Assembly: GCA_015178975.1 (NCBI GenBank)
Contig: WHVD01000082.1
Location: forward strand, 327,810-391,809
Length of the DNA stretch: 64,000 bases
Direction of reading: 5' to 3'
Origin: Hysterangium stoloniferum
Lineage: Eukaryota > Basidiomycota > Agaricomycetes > Hysterangiales > Hysterangiaceae
The notes beneath the pieces were generated by a model, which was not told the DNA's origin, did no database searches, and saw only the letters and a program-made list of their open reading frames with translations. Positions 11,489-24,055 of this stretch are shown here, piece by piece. The stretch's first letter is position 1; every line of letters starts with the position of its first letter. The position numbers and the translations under genes are program-made.

Positions 11489-11819
11489 TCCTTAAGGTCC
11501 CGCGTGCCTTAAGGTGCTATAAATGGCCTACATGAATGCGCCGAGAGCAATCAAATCAACCTAATCTCATTAACACAAGCGGATAACCATCACCATATAA
11601 TATATACTCTTGTGGCAAAAGCTGCAGCATTGCCAGGTGCAACGCAAAGGTCACTGAAAAGCATATGTTGGCTTTCTCCCAATCTTGAATGTGATTAAAG
11701 CCTTACACGTTTCATGCCATAAAGCACCCGCTTATTGACGATCGACCACTCCCCCGTATAGCATGGGGCCCTTTCAACAGTGTAATTGATCATAATAATA
11801 ACAACATTTGTAACAGTGA
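11489..11819 (+). other. Intergenic, no gene seen
   Basis: Collinear with copy B 33,530-33,845. It contains a TATAAAT-like motif (11,518-11,524) but no open frame with coding character. It ends with the AGTGA target site (11,815-11,819) of the copia insertion. Confidence 0.6.
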
Positions 11820-12124
11820 TGTTGAATATTAGGCTCTCGCACTCTGACCAATGGCTACCTCACACCGTTACCAAGCCGCATTATCCCCTGTCTAATATAC
11901 CACGACTTACTACCATCATCTATATAATTTAGATATTTTACTATTTAGCCTCGAATGTTTCAATAACCATACCTCAGTCAAGTCGCTATCTGTGTTGACT
12001 GAGGTACATTACCACAACTATATCTTGTTTTCAGACTCTTACCTTGATGTAACATAGTGTATTTCTTACAGGTAGTAAATATAAGTCGAATCACTATCTG
12101 TGTCGACTGAGTGTATTTCTTATA
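11820..12124 (+). repeat. 5' LTR of the copia element
   Basis: About 305 bp, from TGTTGAATATTAGG to TTTCTTATA, aligned with the 3' LTR that ends TTTCTTACA; the penultimate C has become T. Inside is a duplicated stretch around ATAAGTCGA.TCACTATCTGTG. The next bases (GGTTATGGACCC) are where a primer-binding site would lie; I could not assign a tRNA. From 12,125 to about 13,330 follows a long leader with imperfect CTGACC repeats and no clear gene. Confidence 0.85.
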
Positions 12125-13332
12125 GGTTATGGACCCTGTCCAAAGCTGTTAAATCACAATTGACTGATCAAACCAACTGACCCGACATTGACCAAACTGA
12201 ACCTGACCCTGACCAACTAAACCTGACCCTGACCCACCTGACTAAAACGAACATGGCGTCGAACCAACCAGCACTATTCATGTTTGTCAGGAACCGGAAA
12301 ACCCGCCGGCCTCCAGGCCCCCGGACCCCGTCCTACATGCTCCCGACCCTCTATATTGTATAGTAACAACCGGAGTTCCCACGGGAGCCCACATGTCAAC
12401 TTGTTTATGCCTGACTCTCTGTACGCACCCCACCTGTCTGCACCTAACCCTCTGTGTCTCATACACCAGTCCTCGGACTCTGCCGGACTCCGGACTCCAC
12501 TCTATGTACACCCGACACTCTGTGTCTTATGTACCAGTCACTGGACTCCGACCGGACTCCTGGAACCCCCTCTAACAGAGCATAGAACCCTGCTCCTGTT
12601 ATCTGTCTCTGCGTCTCACACACCAGTCATTGGAAAACCCACCGGACTCCACCGGACCTCCTGCACATCAAGCCTGTCTATACCCGACACTATCCTGTGC
12701 ACCAAGTCACCGGACTCCGACCGGACTTCCGGAACCCCTCTAACTGAGCCCCGCTCCAGTTATGGTTAAATGATCTGTCATGATTCATTCTCCGCTCCCG
12801 TTCCGTTCTGTCCCTATTCCCAGTTTAGTATTTACTTGTTTCGTTTTATGTTTAATAGTTCTGCCTCTCATTAATACCGGATTTGGTATTATTACATTTC
12901 ACAGTCTATATAAGTCTGCTATATTCATGTACTTGGAATCCAGTTTCAATCTCGAACAAGTTTTCCCCCGAACAAGTTTGATCCTTGAACAGTCTCTAGT
13001 CCTCTTGTCTGTCTGCACACTCGATTCCCGGAACTCCCACGGGAACTCCGGAATCTATATCTTCCTGTATGCATTCTGTCAGCTCGAAATATGGACACCC
13101 AAATGAGTGTACGAGGGTGCAGCCTATAAGCTGAAGCCAAGTCCATCTCAGTTGTTCACCAGACTTTCTGGTAATTATTCTGATATCACCGTTCCTTGTA
13201 CTAATAATCCCCGGAACTTTTCCAGGACCTATTGCCCGGGGACTCCGTGGGACTATTCCCGGATGCAAGTGTGTGTTTGGAATAGTTACCGGAAACCTCC
13301 ATGGGACTATCCGTGGAGCTTTGTTCGGGAAC

Positions 13333-16300
13333 TTAACAATGTTGCAACCTGAGGATCACCTTGATGGACACAATTGGTTCGCATGGCATGACACTATCTG
13401 GTCTGCAGCGGGTGCACGAGGCCCAAGGGTATATGGATGGGACCATAAAGAAACCTTCCCAACTTGCCCTCAATACTACACCTGTACCAACGACTTACTG
13501 GGGATCCTTCACCTGAGAAATGGGAACAGCGCGACGCATATGCAAAGGCAATGATTGACCTGAATGTCAAAAATCCTATCGGCAATGGCATTCAACCGTC
13601 AGATACCACAAGTGAGGCTTGGTCTGCCCTGAAAGCAATACACAGCGCAACCTCCGATATAGGATTGCTTAATGCCGATAACGATTTGCGTGCAATCAAA
13701 CATATTGACGGCGCGGGCATCGTATCTCATTTCACACGACTGCGTGAAGGATGGGCAAAAGTCAATGCACAAGGGGGAAAAATGACTCTACCTTCCGCAC
13801 AATCGTCATTGCGTCAATGCCTAAGGAGTGGGATCTAGTAATTGGAACTCTTTTTTCACTGAAGACCTCCAAAGAAGTAATATCAAACCTCACCTTATAT
13901 GACAAAACAATCGCACAAAACAGGAAACCCACACCCCAAACCTCACAAGCTCTCGCGACCACCAAATCCAATCAGTCTAGTGATGTCTGCTCCAACCCCA
14001 ACTGTAAACGTGTAGGACACACAATCGAGAAGTGTTTCAAAGTTGGAGGAGGGATGGAAGGTCAGTTTCCTGATTGGTGGAGAAAGAAGGGGACCGGTAC
14101 TGGTGGAAGTCAAGCTGCACAGCAGCAAAAACCATTGACCGATGCCATACCTACCAAATCGACAGTTAACATGGTGGTCGCACCTCTACTCCCTTCACGC
14201 CCGGATCTGGAGAATTCTGCACTCTTATGATGCAGGTAGATCCAACGGTATCCACTATTGGCACTATTGTCACCTATGCTGACTCTGCAGTGAGTGATCA
14301 TTTTTTTATTGATATAAACGATTTTCAAACTTACAAGAATTATAACGGGAAGAACGGGACTATGGCTAACAATGGTAGCACCTTTTCAATCTGCGGAAAG
14401 GGGACAGTTAGCAAGCGCTGCATGTATAATGGACGTGTTATCAATCTTACATTTCGGGACACACTTCATTGCCCGACTTGTCTCACAATCTCATGTCCAT
14501 CGGGAAACTTGATAACAGCGGATGTTACGCGATTTTCGGGGGCAGCGGCGTTACCTTTATCAACTCAGATGGTCACCCATTTATGTATGGGAGGGGAGAG
14601 GGGACAATGTACAAGATCGACATCTTTCCACCAGCTGCTCCCCTCCCAGATAACATGCAATTATCCCAGGACATGGCAATGCACCCAACAACTGTAGTCA
14701 AGACAACTACACACGCTTTCACCGCCAAATCCCACGACTGACCAACCGACATAGATACCTGGCATCGATGCCTTGGTCATGCTAGATATGATACTGTACA
14801 ACAAATGGCCAAGCATAACGTCATCCGTGGTATGCAGGTAACCACCATGATGCCCCAACTGGGGACATGTGAAGGATGTATAATGGGGAAGCACACATGC
14901 CGCCCATTCTACATCAATGATGAGTGTGAAACAGCAATCGGGGAATGGACCTATGTTGACTTGTGGGGACCATCCCGAGTCCAGTCCATTGGTGGGAGAA
15001 GTTATATGATGCCATGTGTCGATGGGTACAGCGGTCATCTGGAAGTTTTCTTCTTGTCCAGTAAGGAAGCCAAAGGAACCCTAGCCGCATTGAAGCACTA
15101 TACAGTGCTCACTGAACGTCAGACAGGGATGAAGGTGTGCATGATATGTACTGACGAAGGCACAGAATTCTCCAATTCCTTGTGGACCACATATCTCAAT
15201 GAACAAGGGATCATACATGAAACCACCACTGCGTACTTGTCTTCCTCCAACGGCATTGTTGAGCGGTGTCATCGCACCATTATTGAGCGAGTGCACATTT
15301 GCCTGTATGAGAATAAGTTACCCCCTGCGCTGTGGTGCAAAATTGCAGTGGCAATCATATATGTGATGGATTTTATCCCTACTACCAGAAACTCCAATTT
15401 AACTCCTTTTGAGTTGTGGCATGGGAAGAAACCTGATATTTCTCACCTGCATCCCCTCAGCTGTGTAGCTTACGCTAAGATTCCCGTTGAAACAGGAGGT
15501 GGGCTCAGTAAACTGGACCCAAGATCCATCAAAGGGGTGCATATCGGATATTTCGGATGTGACGCTTACAGCACTTATGATCCAGAAACGCGTCATATCT
15601 TTCGCTCGCGTGACGTCATATTCGAGGAAGGTCGCAGTTGCAAGACACTAACTGAGATATCAGGCGAGGAGGAAATACAGAATCTTGACCACGTTACACT
15701 TGCCACACTGGTTAACGAGACCCCAGATGAACCGAGCAGAGGTTTGGCACCAAACACGTTGGACCTTTGCACACAAATACAACGGTAACAGCGAACTTAT
15801 TGCCCACAAGGCAAGACTCATAGCTAAAGGATTTACACAAATTCCCAGTGTCAATTTTTTCAAAACATACGCCTCTGTCGTCCGGTATGAGTCACTGCGG
15901 ATAAATTTGGCCATTGCAGCTGCCAAAAACATGGAGTCATGGCAAATTGACTATGTTGCAGCATACCTCAACTCAGTTCCACAAGCCACTATGTACATCG
16001 AACTCCCTGATGGCGCAAAGGAGGCAGGGAAGGTTGGGCGACTGGAAAGGACATTATATGGCACCATGGATGGTGCCAATAACTGGTGGGGGATGTTGGA
16101 CAGAGAAATGGGTGAGTTGGGATATTACTGGTCAAAAGCCAACCCATCAGTACGCTCCCGCCATGCGAACGGCAGCACCATGATAACATCCACATATACT
16201 GACAACACAACCGGAATCTCGTCATCTGAAGAAGAGGCAAATAGAGCCAAGGAAGAACTAGGCTGGACCTATGAGACCAAGGATATGGGGGATGCGAACT

Positions 16301-16547
16301 TAGTTCTTGGAATCCAAATCGACTGAGACAGGGAACGTGGCACAATCAGGCTATCACAACATGCATACCTTGAATGCATTCTTGAATGTTTCGGAATGAC
16401 AGAGTCAAACCCTCATGGCACGCCACTACCCCCGGGCATTATACTGAACAGGGAGCAGGGACCTCAGACGACTGTAGACCGCGTCTTCATGGCTGATAAG
16501 CCATATCAAGAGTTACTGGGATCGATTATGTACACACAAGCCGCATT
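13333..16547 (+). pseudogene. copia gag-pol remnant (several frameshifts, RT deletion)
   Basis: Gag begins near 13,340 (MLQPEDHLDGHNWFAWHD) and shifts frame near 13,460 and 13,750. A CCHC knuckle CSNPNCKRVGHTIEKC lies near 13,990-14,035. A degenerate protease site DSAVSDH (usually DSGASDH) is near 14,280. Integrase follows: zinc-binding CEGCIMGKH, then catalytic D (VDLWGP), D (CTDEGTEF) and E (NGIVERCHR) between 14,870 and 15,285. Reverse transcriptase (about 15,800-16,323) has lost its N-terminal part and carries YTDN where copia elements have YVDD. The frame ends at TGA after GIQID. It cannot encode a working polymerase. Confidence 0.9.
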
Positions 16548-16787
16548 ATCCCCTGTCTAATATACCACGACTTACTACCATCATCTATATAATTTAGATA
16601 TTTTACTATTTAGCCTCGAACGTTTCAATACCCATACCTCAGTCGAGTCACTATCTGTGTCAACTGAGGTACGTTACCACAACTATATCTTGTTTTCAGA
16701 CTCTTACCTTGATGTAACATAGCGTATTTCTTAGGTAGTAAATATAAGTCGAGTCACTATCTGTGTCGACTGAGCATATTTCTTACA
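16537..16787 (+). repeat. 3' LTR of the copia element, 5'-truncated
   Basis: Matches the 5' LTR from its CAAGCCGCATTATCCC stretch to the end. The first ~50 bp are absent. The RT/RNase H sequence just before it (GSIMYTQA) meets the LTR at CAAGCCGCA, a short sequence that could have served as a microhomology for the deletion. Confidence 0.88.
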
Positions 16788-17286
16788 AGTGAGGAACAAG
16801 TTGCAAATCTGGATTCTTAGCCGGGTTCAGCGTGGTATAATTAAGGTACCGGCGTTTAAACTGATAGAAGAAACACTGAGTCACGCCTCAATCCCCATCT
16901 GTCACTGTCACCCAACTGCATTACACTTCCCCATGGGTCTTTCATAGGAAAAGGATCTGCTGGATATCCTTATTTTGACAAAAATATATGTTCTTGCCAT
17001 TCTCATTCGTAACTTCTCTAGAGGGGTGTAATGCCTTAAGCTATTTGTCCTGCAAAAATAATGCTATCAGTCACAGTAGTTCCAATCATTGATCCGTATA
17101 CTCTTTCATCCTTCCCCACCAAGCTTCTTGATCGGATCTAGCCCCAAACTAGTCGCAACGCCATGCGCGTTGTCGTTAAGAGGCAGCTCCTCAGTACACG
17201 AGTTCCACTTTCCTGTTTCTGCGCGGTGTGTCTAGTCTCCCACACGGGTTAACTACCGTCATTCAGTTGGACCATATTCATTCTAT

Positions 17287-17473
17287 ATGGCTTCTCAGAT
17301 TTCGCCTGTACGCTCTGCAGACGTTGATGGCTCATTCGAGTACCCCGCACCCTTGGTCGCCGTCGTGACTCGAGATTCCAACCAGGATGACATAGAGAGC
17401 GACTCCAGGCTTTCGCAACATACCTTGGAACCCCAGGCTGTCGCAACAGACCTTGGAACTCGACGCCACCAAA
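17287..17473 (+). pseudogene. Truncated 5' end of the MFS transporter gene (copy A)
   Basis: Same start (MASQ.SPVRSADVDGSFEYP) and same upstream ~490 bp as the intact gene at 34,346, but homology stops at 17,473 inside exon 1 and small changes shift the frame before that. No transmembrane part remains. The upstream block 16,793-17,286 matches the promoter region of the intact gene. Confidence 0.9.
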
Positions 17474-18192
17474 ACTCGCTGGTACATGCTTACTAGGCGG
17501 TTATAACCAGGTGTACCTGCGTTCGAATAAGCTGGACAATATCCTCTATTCGTTGAAGAAATTGAGCATTTCCGAGGCAGATACCCCCTTCTGAAAGTAC
17601 ATGTTCCCTTTCGTCTGCCGCCTTCTCGAATTGATAGCTAATAAATGTACTGCAGTTTGCTATCGGTAATATTTAAAATTATCTCGCGACATGAACTTAG
17701 TAGCGATGAAATTGTTGCAGAGACTAGCCTTGCCGCATGGAATTTCTGGAACGAGGCGGGGCTCGGAATTGGATAGCGACAGCGGATCTGGTATTTCACA
17801 GGAACAAATAATTAATTAAATATCAATTCGTGCTATGTCTTTCAAAACCCGAATAAATTTGTCACTACATTGGTATAATTTTCAATTCCTGCCAGAGCCT
17901 TATGGTAAATATCCCCCGGACCGAACAGACCTCAATCCCCTTTAGATTAGCTTTTTTATGTAATAGGAAGTTTTTCTGAAAAGGGCCAGTAACCCTGTGA
18001 CAGGCTGTAGTTCAACAATATTCAAACTGACATATTCGTGGTTATATTACATCAGGATTGGCATTCAACAAATACTAAGATTTACAATCGAGTTTCATAC
18101 CCGTATGCAGGTATCTTGCATCACTAGCGAAATGGGTCATCTGAGATCGGATCAGCGCCACCTTCAGAATACTCAGTCTTCGGAACCATAGG
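17474..18192. other. Unique spacer, no gene seen
   Basis: Begins exactly where copy A homology ends. It is AT-rich with no convincing open frame on either strand, no LTR-like ends and no RNA-gene signature. Its right end is the downstream flank of the minus-strand FunK1 gene. Confidence 0.5.
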
Positions 18193-20464
18193 CTATGTGG
18201 GAGGGGGAGTTGATAGATCGCGCTGCACACGGTCACCCTGCTGATTCCAACCACTGTTCTGTAACGCAGTCGTTAATTCCGATTCCATCCAGTCTGAGCG
18301 CTCCAAGACAGATAGCTTGTCCAGGTACTTCCCCGCACGGAGTGCAGAAAGAATGATTTTATTATTCGCTGGCTTACCGAGGGCTATAGATTTGACGTCC
18401 GATGATCCTTGCTTCTCGAAGAGTTGTTTATATTGAGCAATTTCTGTTGCTTTCGGCGGATGTTCGTATCGTACTGCAAACGTTCCCGCCAATGTTCCGA
18501 TTAACTCCCTCAACGGGACATTGAATAAACGAGAAACTTGGAAGGGGTCAAAGAAGCATACTTCGACTTTCTTCCTATCTCCTCCTTTCGCTGCTCCGTC
18601 AGGATCCAGATAATGATGGTCGAAAGCGTCATGGAGCATGTCAGTGAGCGCACTCTTAAAAAAGCCGTGTTTGGTATATCTCAAAGCAATCCAGACGAGG
18701 ACGTAGAAGAAGGATTCCAAGTCATCGGCACGGTCGGGGATCGCTGGTAGCTGCCCGGGGGTGGGAACCATCAGCAAACGAGCAGCCATGAATTGCCAGG
18801 TACCCTGTCCATGACAGATACAGAGGGAAAGAAATCACAAAACGCCAAACAAAAATTCAGAAGAATTCCCAATAGGATTCAGACAGTAGGGGAGGTACTC
18901 ACAGTCCTTTCAGTGTGCGCTTGTCTTTGATGTATATGTTTAAGCTTTTTACAGAGATCCCAGTCAATTAACAATCCGCCACCTGTGGCAGTGATAAGAA
19001 TATTGCCTGAGCTGATATCTCGGTGAAGAATTTCAGCCTTGTCATAAGCGTCCCCATGGGCTGTTGAAAGGGAATCAACGCCAATTCCGTTAAGAGACTG
19101 ATATACGTACCTACGATGGCGTCTCTTACTGCGGTCACCATCTCCTCTGTATCCCTAAAATCGCTTAGAGACCTTCCAATTTCGTTCAAAACGAGTCGAT
19201 AGTGCTGCAATCGCCTCAATGGTGAAGAAAGACGTTTTACCATTGATGAATCCTGCGTCTTGGTACACTGCTGTAAAACATCACATCCCTCCTTGCACGT
19301 GCAGATATTCCTGACCCCATGTTTCTTCAGCTGCTCATATATCATGTGTTCGGGGCTTTGCGTGGCGGAAACGATCCTCCACGTGTCCTTGAGAAGTACC
19401 AGCTTCCCAGTTTCGACACAGTAGGCCTTGAAGACACGAGTCGAGCGGCCGAGGGGGGATCCCACAGCCATGTAGGTGGGACAATAAAATACGTAAGTGT
19501 GGCCTTTTGGATCAAGTTGAACATGAAACAGTCGATCACGGTCTTCGAGATTGAGGGACCATTTGGCCTTTGCCGCGGCAGGGTGGTTGGGTGGAAATTC
19601 TCTGGCGGTAGTATTGATGCCACGTGCAGCAGGGCTCGCGTGATTAAACCGCCAGAAGAACTCGACATAGGAAGGATTTGAGAGACGGACTTTTTCCGTC
19701 ACGATAGCGCCACTCCTATCCCAGCGCATGAATCTAGCATAATTTGGGAAAACAAGGATAAGGAAGAAATGTGTCCGGAACTGTGCAGCTTGGTGTGCCG
19801 TCGCATATAGTGTAATCTGACCCAGCGTATCAACAACCTTGGAAGTACGCTCCAAGGAACCATTGTCACTGAACGCGTCGTCCCCAGCGGCTTTTTTAAA
19901 CTCAACAGTCATTTCTGTCTGTGTCATATCGGATAGGCCAGATCGCTTGGAATTGGCAGAAAATATTTGTATATCTGGCTTGACTTGTTTCCCTCCGAAG
20001 TCTACCGCAGGTGTGTCGTGAGCGTCCACGAGATCAAGGTTGGGACAAAATGGTGACATGAAATTAATCTATATCCTAAATAAATGCATGGAATCCAAAG
20101 GCGGCACAAAATTACGTACCCAAGGCTTGTACATGGCAAACTCGGAACTGGATTCGCTGAAAGATTTGTGTTTCTGCTGTGTTTCGGCGGTAATTTTGGG
20201 ACAGGGATTGGGAGCTTTAGGGAGGTATTGATTCAAGAAATGCTCTACTTTGACGGGACCGACAATTCGCCCAGATATTTCTCTGGACATCGCGGTGATC
20301 CTTTCATCTCTCGCTCGGTGCGTGGAAGAATATATCTGTGATGTTGAATCCTTCTTTAGAATAGGAGTGGCACCCAACTTGGTAGGATCCGCGGTAGGAC
20401 CCGACGGTGGTGTTTTTGGGCGGAAATTATGAGACGATGTCCTAGGTAATGTGTTCTTCGGCAT
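18193..20464 (-). CDS. Fungal-type (FunK1) protein kinase, third divergent paralogue
   Basis: Minus-strand model: exons 20,464-20,120, 20,068-19,111, 19,060-18,903 and 18,804-18,193, giving 690 aa with all phases matching. An upstream in-frame ATG at 20,506 is an alternative start. Motifs are VLLKDTWRIV, LHRDISSGNIL (HRD near 447-449), LIDWDL, and DDLESFFYVLVWIALR in exon 4. Exon boundaries match those of the duplicated kinases, including a 158 nt exon 3, although the protein is clearly diverged from them. It sits alone between the two segmental copies. All donors are good GTACGT or GTGAGT sites. No frameshift is seen, so it is probably functional; its role is unknown. Confidence 0.88.
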
Positions 20465-21132
20465 TGAGTGGTAATGCAAGGGATCAACCCCGATCCAGGT
20501 GGTCACGTGTAGTCACAGATTAACTCAGGTCTAGCGACCGGGACTATGGATCCCGTACTGACCTTCCGTTGCACAAGTGTATGAATCTCCCGCAATGCAC
20601 TCATAACAGAAGTCACCCTATTGCCATGATAATAGTAACGTGTCCATTTTGCGCTGAATTTTCAATATATTGGGAGCGGTGTGCGGAGATCACTCAAGTG
20701 TTGAAATTTTGGCCGTTCGGGAATAATCTCAACATGATGACACTTGTAGGTCCTAGCATATTTCGCAATGAGATACATAGTTCTGTACAGTAGCTTAGTA
20801 CTACCAACGCTTTTTGTTCACGTCCATCGTGTACCGGGGTATACCCCCTTGCGTCAACAATAAGAGCGATATTATCCATCTTTTCACTCCTACCGTATAG
20901 TCTCCGTGAAAGGAAATACAGTAGATAATGATAATGTATACGTTCGGGAACTGGGCACATGAGTGCGTTATGATATCTTTGCATATGAGTGGGCAGCTTA
21001 GCCCAACCCTATGCATTATGAAGTTATCCATTGTGGCATTATCCATTGTCTTAAATAAAAATACTTGATTTGGTAACACACATTTACTGAAACGTGCTAG
21101 GATTTATTGGTATATGTTGCAAGCCGTTGAGG
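20465..21132. other. Intergenic, no gene seen
   Basis: Probable promoter side of the divergent FunK1 gene. I see no open frame with coding character and no repeat termini until the GTTGAGG target site just before 21,133. Confidence 0.5.
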
Positions 21133-22250
21133 CACCTATTACACCTGGATTTATAAGCATATTAGCCCTGGTGTACATATGTGTACCCCCGGGCTAATTT
21201 GCCCCCTTATTGCGTTGGGCCTCTTCCACGGATAATACCGTGGATCTGGGGGAAAAAATCAATCAAAGTTAATAAAAATCAATACAACTAAGATAACAAA
21301 ACGTTCTTTACTTTTACTACAACACTTTGTAGTCTCAAGACCGTGGGAGTCCTATCCTCAATCCTTCACTTGCCGTCACCTCCATCCGCTTACCGGCAAC
21401 ATCACCTCCCGTCGTCACGGCGCTGCCCTTCGGCAACGTTCCTGCGCGTCATACTGCTGCGCTCGTCGTCAGTGACGACGAGCTCGCGCATCGCCTTCCT
21501 GGCCTCTCCAGAATGGCGCGCTCAGCACATTTCGTGTTTCTATATTAGCTATTAGTTTAGACATAATATATACTAAACCAAATAAACCAAATAATGCTAT
21601 TCTTTAAGTACTTCTAATAAAAACTATAAATTCATGCTGAGCAGGAATTATCACGTTCCTCCGCTTACTGGCAACATCACCTCCCGTCGTCATGGCGCTG
21701 CCCTTCGCGAATGTTCCTACGCGCCATACTACTGCGCTCGTCGTCAGTGACGACGAGCTCACGCCTCGCCTTCCTGGCCTCTCCAGAATGGCGCACTCAA
21801 TGTATTTCGTGTTTCTATATATTAGCTACATAATATATACTTGACAACTAAATGAAACAATGTTGTTCTTTAAGCACTTCTAATAAAGATTATAAATGCA
21901 TGCTGAGCAGTTATTATATTATTTGAATTAAACTAGGTCTACTAAAATTATTCCATATGCAAAATGGGCCATACTACTGCGCTCGTCGTCACTGACAACA
22001 AGCTCACGCCTCGCCTTCCTGGCCTCTCCAGAATGGCGCACTCAACGCATTTCGTGTTTCTATATATTAGCTATCATTTTAGACATAATATATACTTGAC
22101 AACTAAATGAAACAATGTTGTTCTTTAAGCACTTCTAATAAAGATTATAAATTCATGCTGAGCAGTTATTATATTATTTGAATTAAACTAGGTCTATTAA
22201 AATTATTCCATATGCAAAATGTGTTTTTTGTGGATATCATATTGTGAGGT
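21133..22250 (+). repeat. Left inverted arm of the foldback element
   Basis: Contains tandemly related blocks (about 21,343-21,655, 21,656-21,965 and 21,967-22,218), each with GGCCTCTCCAGAATGGCGC and the CGTCGTC...GACGACGAG palindrome. Only the first two blocks have a partner in the right arm. The one with no partner therefore arose in this arm alone, probably by slippage or unequal exchange. Confidence 0.85.
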
Positions 22251-22801
22251 ATTGTCATGGTTCACTGAACCTTTCATTTACCCCTGAGTATTATTCCTTT
22301 CTTTATAGGAAAAGTCACATAAATATTAACTTAACTTTATATACCAGTAATTACACCTGATATTTTTCACAGGAAGAAATGTTCATCCTATTCTTCTCTT
22401 GTCGACCTATAATTTCAATGACTTTATTAGTGTACCTCTGCTCTTGATTGAATGTAACAAGTTATTCATTGAGTTTAATATGACCTGACACTTTAGCAAC
22501 ATACAAAATTCAAGGCAAGAGTCCGGTGTAGACAATCATCACTATACTTACATATTTGACATGAGTCATCCAACAGTCTTACAGTCCTACTCTACTCACA
22601 GGGCACATTGATAGATACCAAATATATGCTCATTTCTAGATTTGGCATCGTTTATATATCACTGTGAGTGACTACTCACTTGTTAGTGAAGTACTTTATT
22701 GCATACCTTTTAGATTGGAATGTTTGGCTTATCATGTCATGGACTTACATATGTACCATACTGTGCTCAGTGAGCATAGCCATGTGAGAGCTCTTTGAAT
22801 A

Positions 22802-23665
22802 CATACCTCACAATATGATATCCACAAAAAACACATTTTGCATATGGAATAATTTTAGTAGACCTAGTTTAATTCAAATAATATAATAACTGCTCAGCAT
22901 GCATTTATAATCTTTATTAGAAGTGCTTAAAGAACAACATTGTTTCATTTAGTTGTCAAGTATATATTATGTAGCTAATATATAGAAACACGAAATACAT
23001 TGAGTGCGCCATTCTGGAGAGGCCAGGAAGGCGAGGCGTGAGCTCGTCGTCACTGACGACGAGCGCAGTAGTATGGCGCGTAGGAACATTCGCGAAGGGC
23101 AGCGCCGTGACGACGGGAGGTGATGTTGCCAGTAAGCGGAGGAACGTGATAATTCCTGCTCAGCATGAATTTATAGTTTTTATTAGAAGTACTTAAAGAA
23201 TAGCATTATTTGGTTTATTTGGTTTAGTATATATTATGTCTAAACTAATAGCTAATATAGAAACACGAAATGTGCTGAGCGCGCCATTCTGGAGAGGCCA
23301 GGAAGGCGATGCGCGAGCTCGTCGTCACTGACGACGAGCGCAGCAGTATGACGCGCAGGAACGTTGCCGAAGGGCAGCGCCGTGACGACGGGAGGTGATG
23401 TTGCCGGTAAGCGGATGGAGGTGACGGCAAGTGAAGGATTGAGGATAGGACTCCCACGGTCTTGAGACTACAAAGTGTTGTAGTAAAAGTAAAGAACGTT
23501 TTGTTATCTTAGTTGTATTGATTTTTATTAACTTTGATTGATTTTTTCCCCCAGATCCACGGTATTATCCGTGGAAGAGGCCCAACGCAATAAGGGGGCA
23601 AATTAGCCCGGGGGTACACATATGTACACCAGGGCTAATATGCTTATAAATCCAGGTGTAATAGG
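22802..23665 (-). repeat. Right inverted arm of the foldback element
   Basis: Reverse complement of the left arm from ATACCTCACAATATGATATCC to GGTGTAATAGG. The outermost few hundred bases are almost perfectly conserved with the left arm, implying a young element or conversion between arms. Confidence 0.88.
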
Positions 23666-24055
23666 TGGTTGAGGCGTCCGACCCTGACGGTCTTGCTGTG
23701 CTCTTGGTTTGGGGTATACTATATTACCTTTGGATATTCTATTTACTCGAGGGACAATCGGCTAGGTTTAGAACTTTACAGTACTTAGTCAAAAGTTGTA
23801 TTCTACAAGGGGCTTTTATGATGATGATAAGGTCGGGTATTACTAATTTGCAAACAATATGCACGTGACACCATTAGGGTACTTTTTCTCCCAACCGCTA
23901 TGTATCTTAGTTATGCGATGCGGTATATAAATGTATTAATAAAAATAAAAATAAAAAATATGCACGTGATTAAAATGACGATTTTATTATGTCAGCTAGG
24001 GCTCATCTCGCTAACCGAGTGCTCTATCCACTAATTGTAACACAATTTGCGTCCC

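Larger units (their letters stand above)
11820..16787 (+). mobile_element. Degenerate Ty1/copia retrotransposon, TSD AGTGA
   Basis: The element is flanked by AGTGA (11,815-11,819 and 16,788-16,792), starts TGTTGAATAT and ends TTTCTTACA. Copy B carries the empty site AACAGTGAGGAAACAAG (about 33,836-33,852), so insertion followed the duplication. The order protease, integrase, reverse transcriptase marks it as copia. The RNase H region and the first ~50 bp of the 3' LTR are missing; RT sequence runs straight into the LTR. Confidence 0.93.
60..17473 (+). repeat. Segmental duplication, copy A
   Basis: From CAATATGCACGTGACACC near 63 to the GACGCCACCAAAA junction at 17,473 the sequence is near-identical and collinear with 23,852-34,534, once later insertions are removed. 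Those insertions are solo LTRs at 3632-3899 and 4983-5218, a TIR element at 10,630-11,488 and a copia element at 11,820-16,787. The right breakpoint lies inside exon 1 of the MFS transporter. The left breakpoint may lie outside the window. Both copies are in the same orientation, about 6.4 kb apart. Confidence 0.93.
21133..23665. mobile_element. Foldback DNA transposon with long terminal inverted arms
   Basis: The ends are CACCTATTACACCTGG on the left and the reverse complement on the right, flanked by a GTTGAGG direct repeat. The left arm (21,133-22,250) and right arm (22,802-23,665) are near-identical inverted copies. The left arm is about 250 bp longer because it has an extra tandem block (about 21,967-22,218). 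The spacer 22,251-22,801 has no gene. Each arm holds internal repeats around CTCGTCGTCAGTGACGACGAG-type palindromes and a subterminal GTACATATGTGTAC palindrome. No transposase is present, so it is non-autonomous. Long TIRs and a 7-8 bp TSD suggest a hAT- or Mutator-like origin, which is unproven. Confidence 0.88.
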
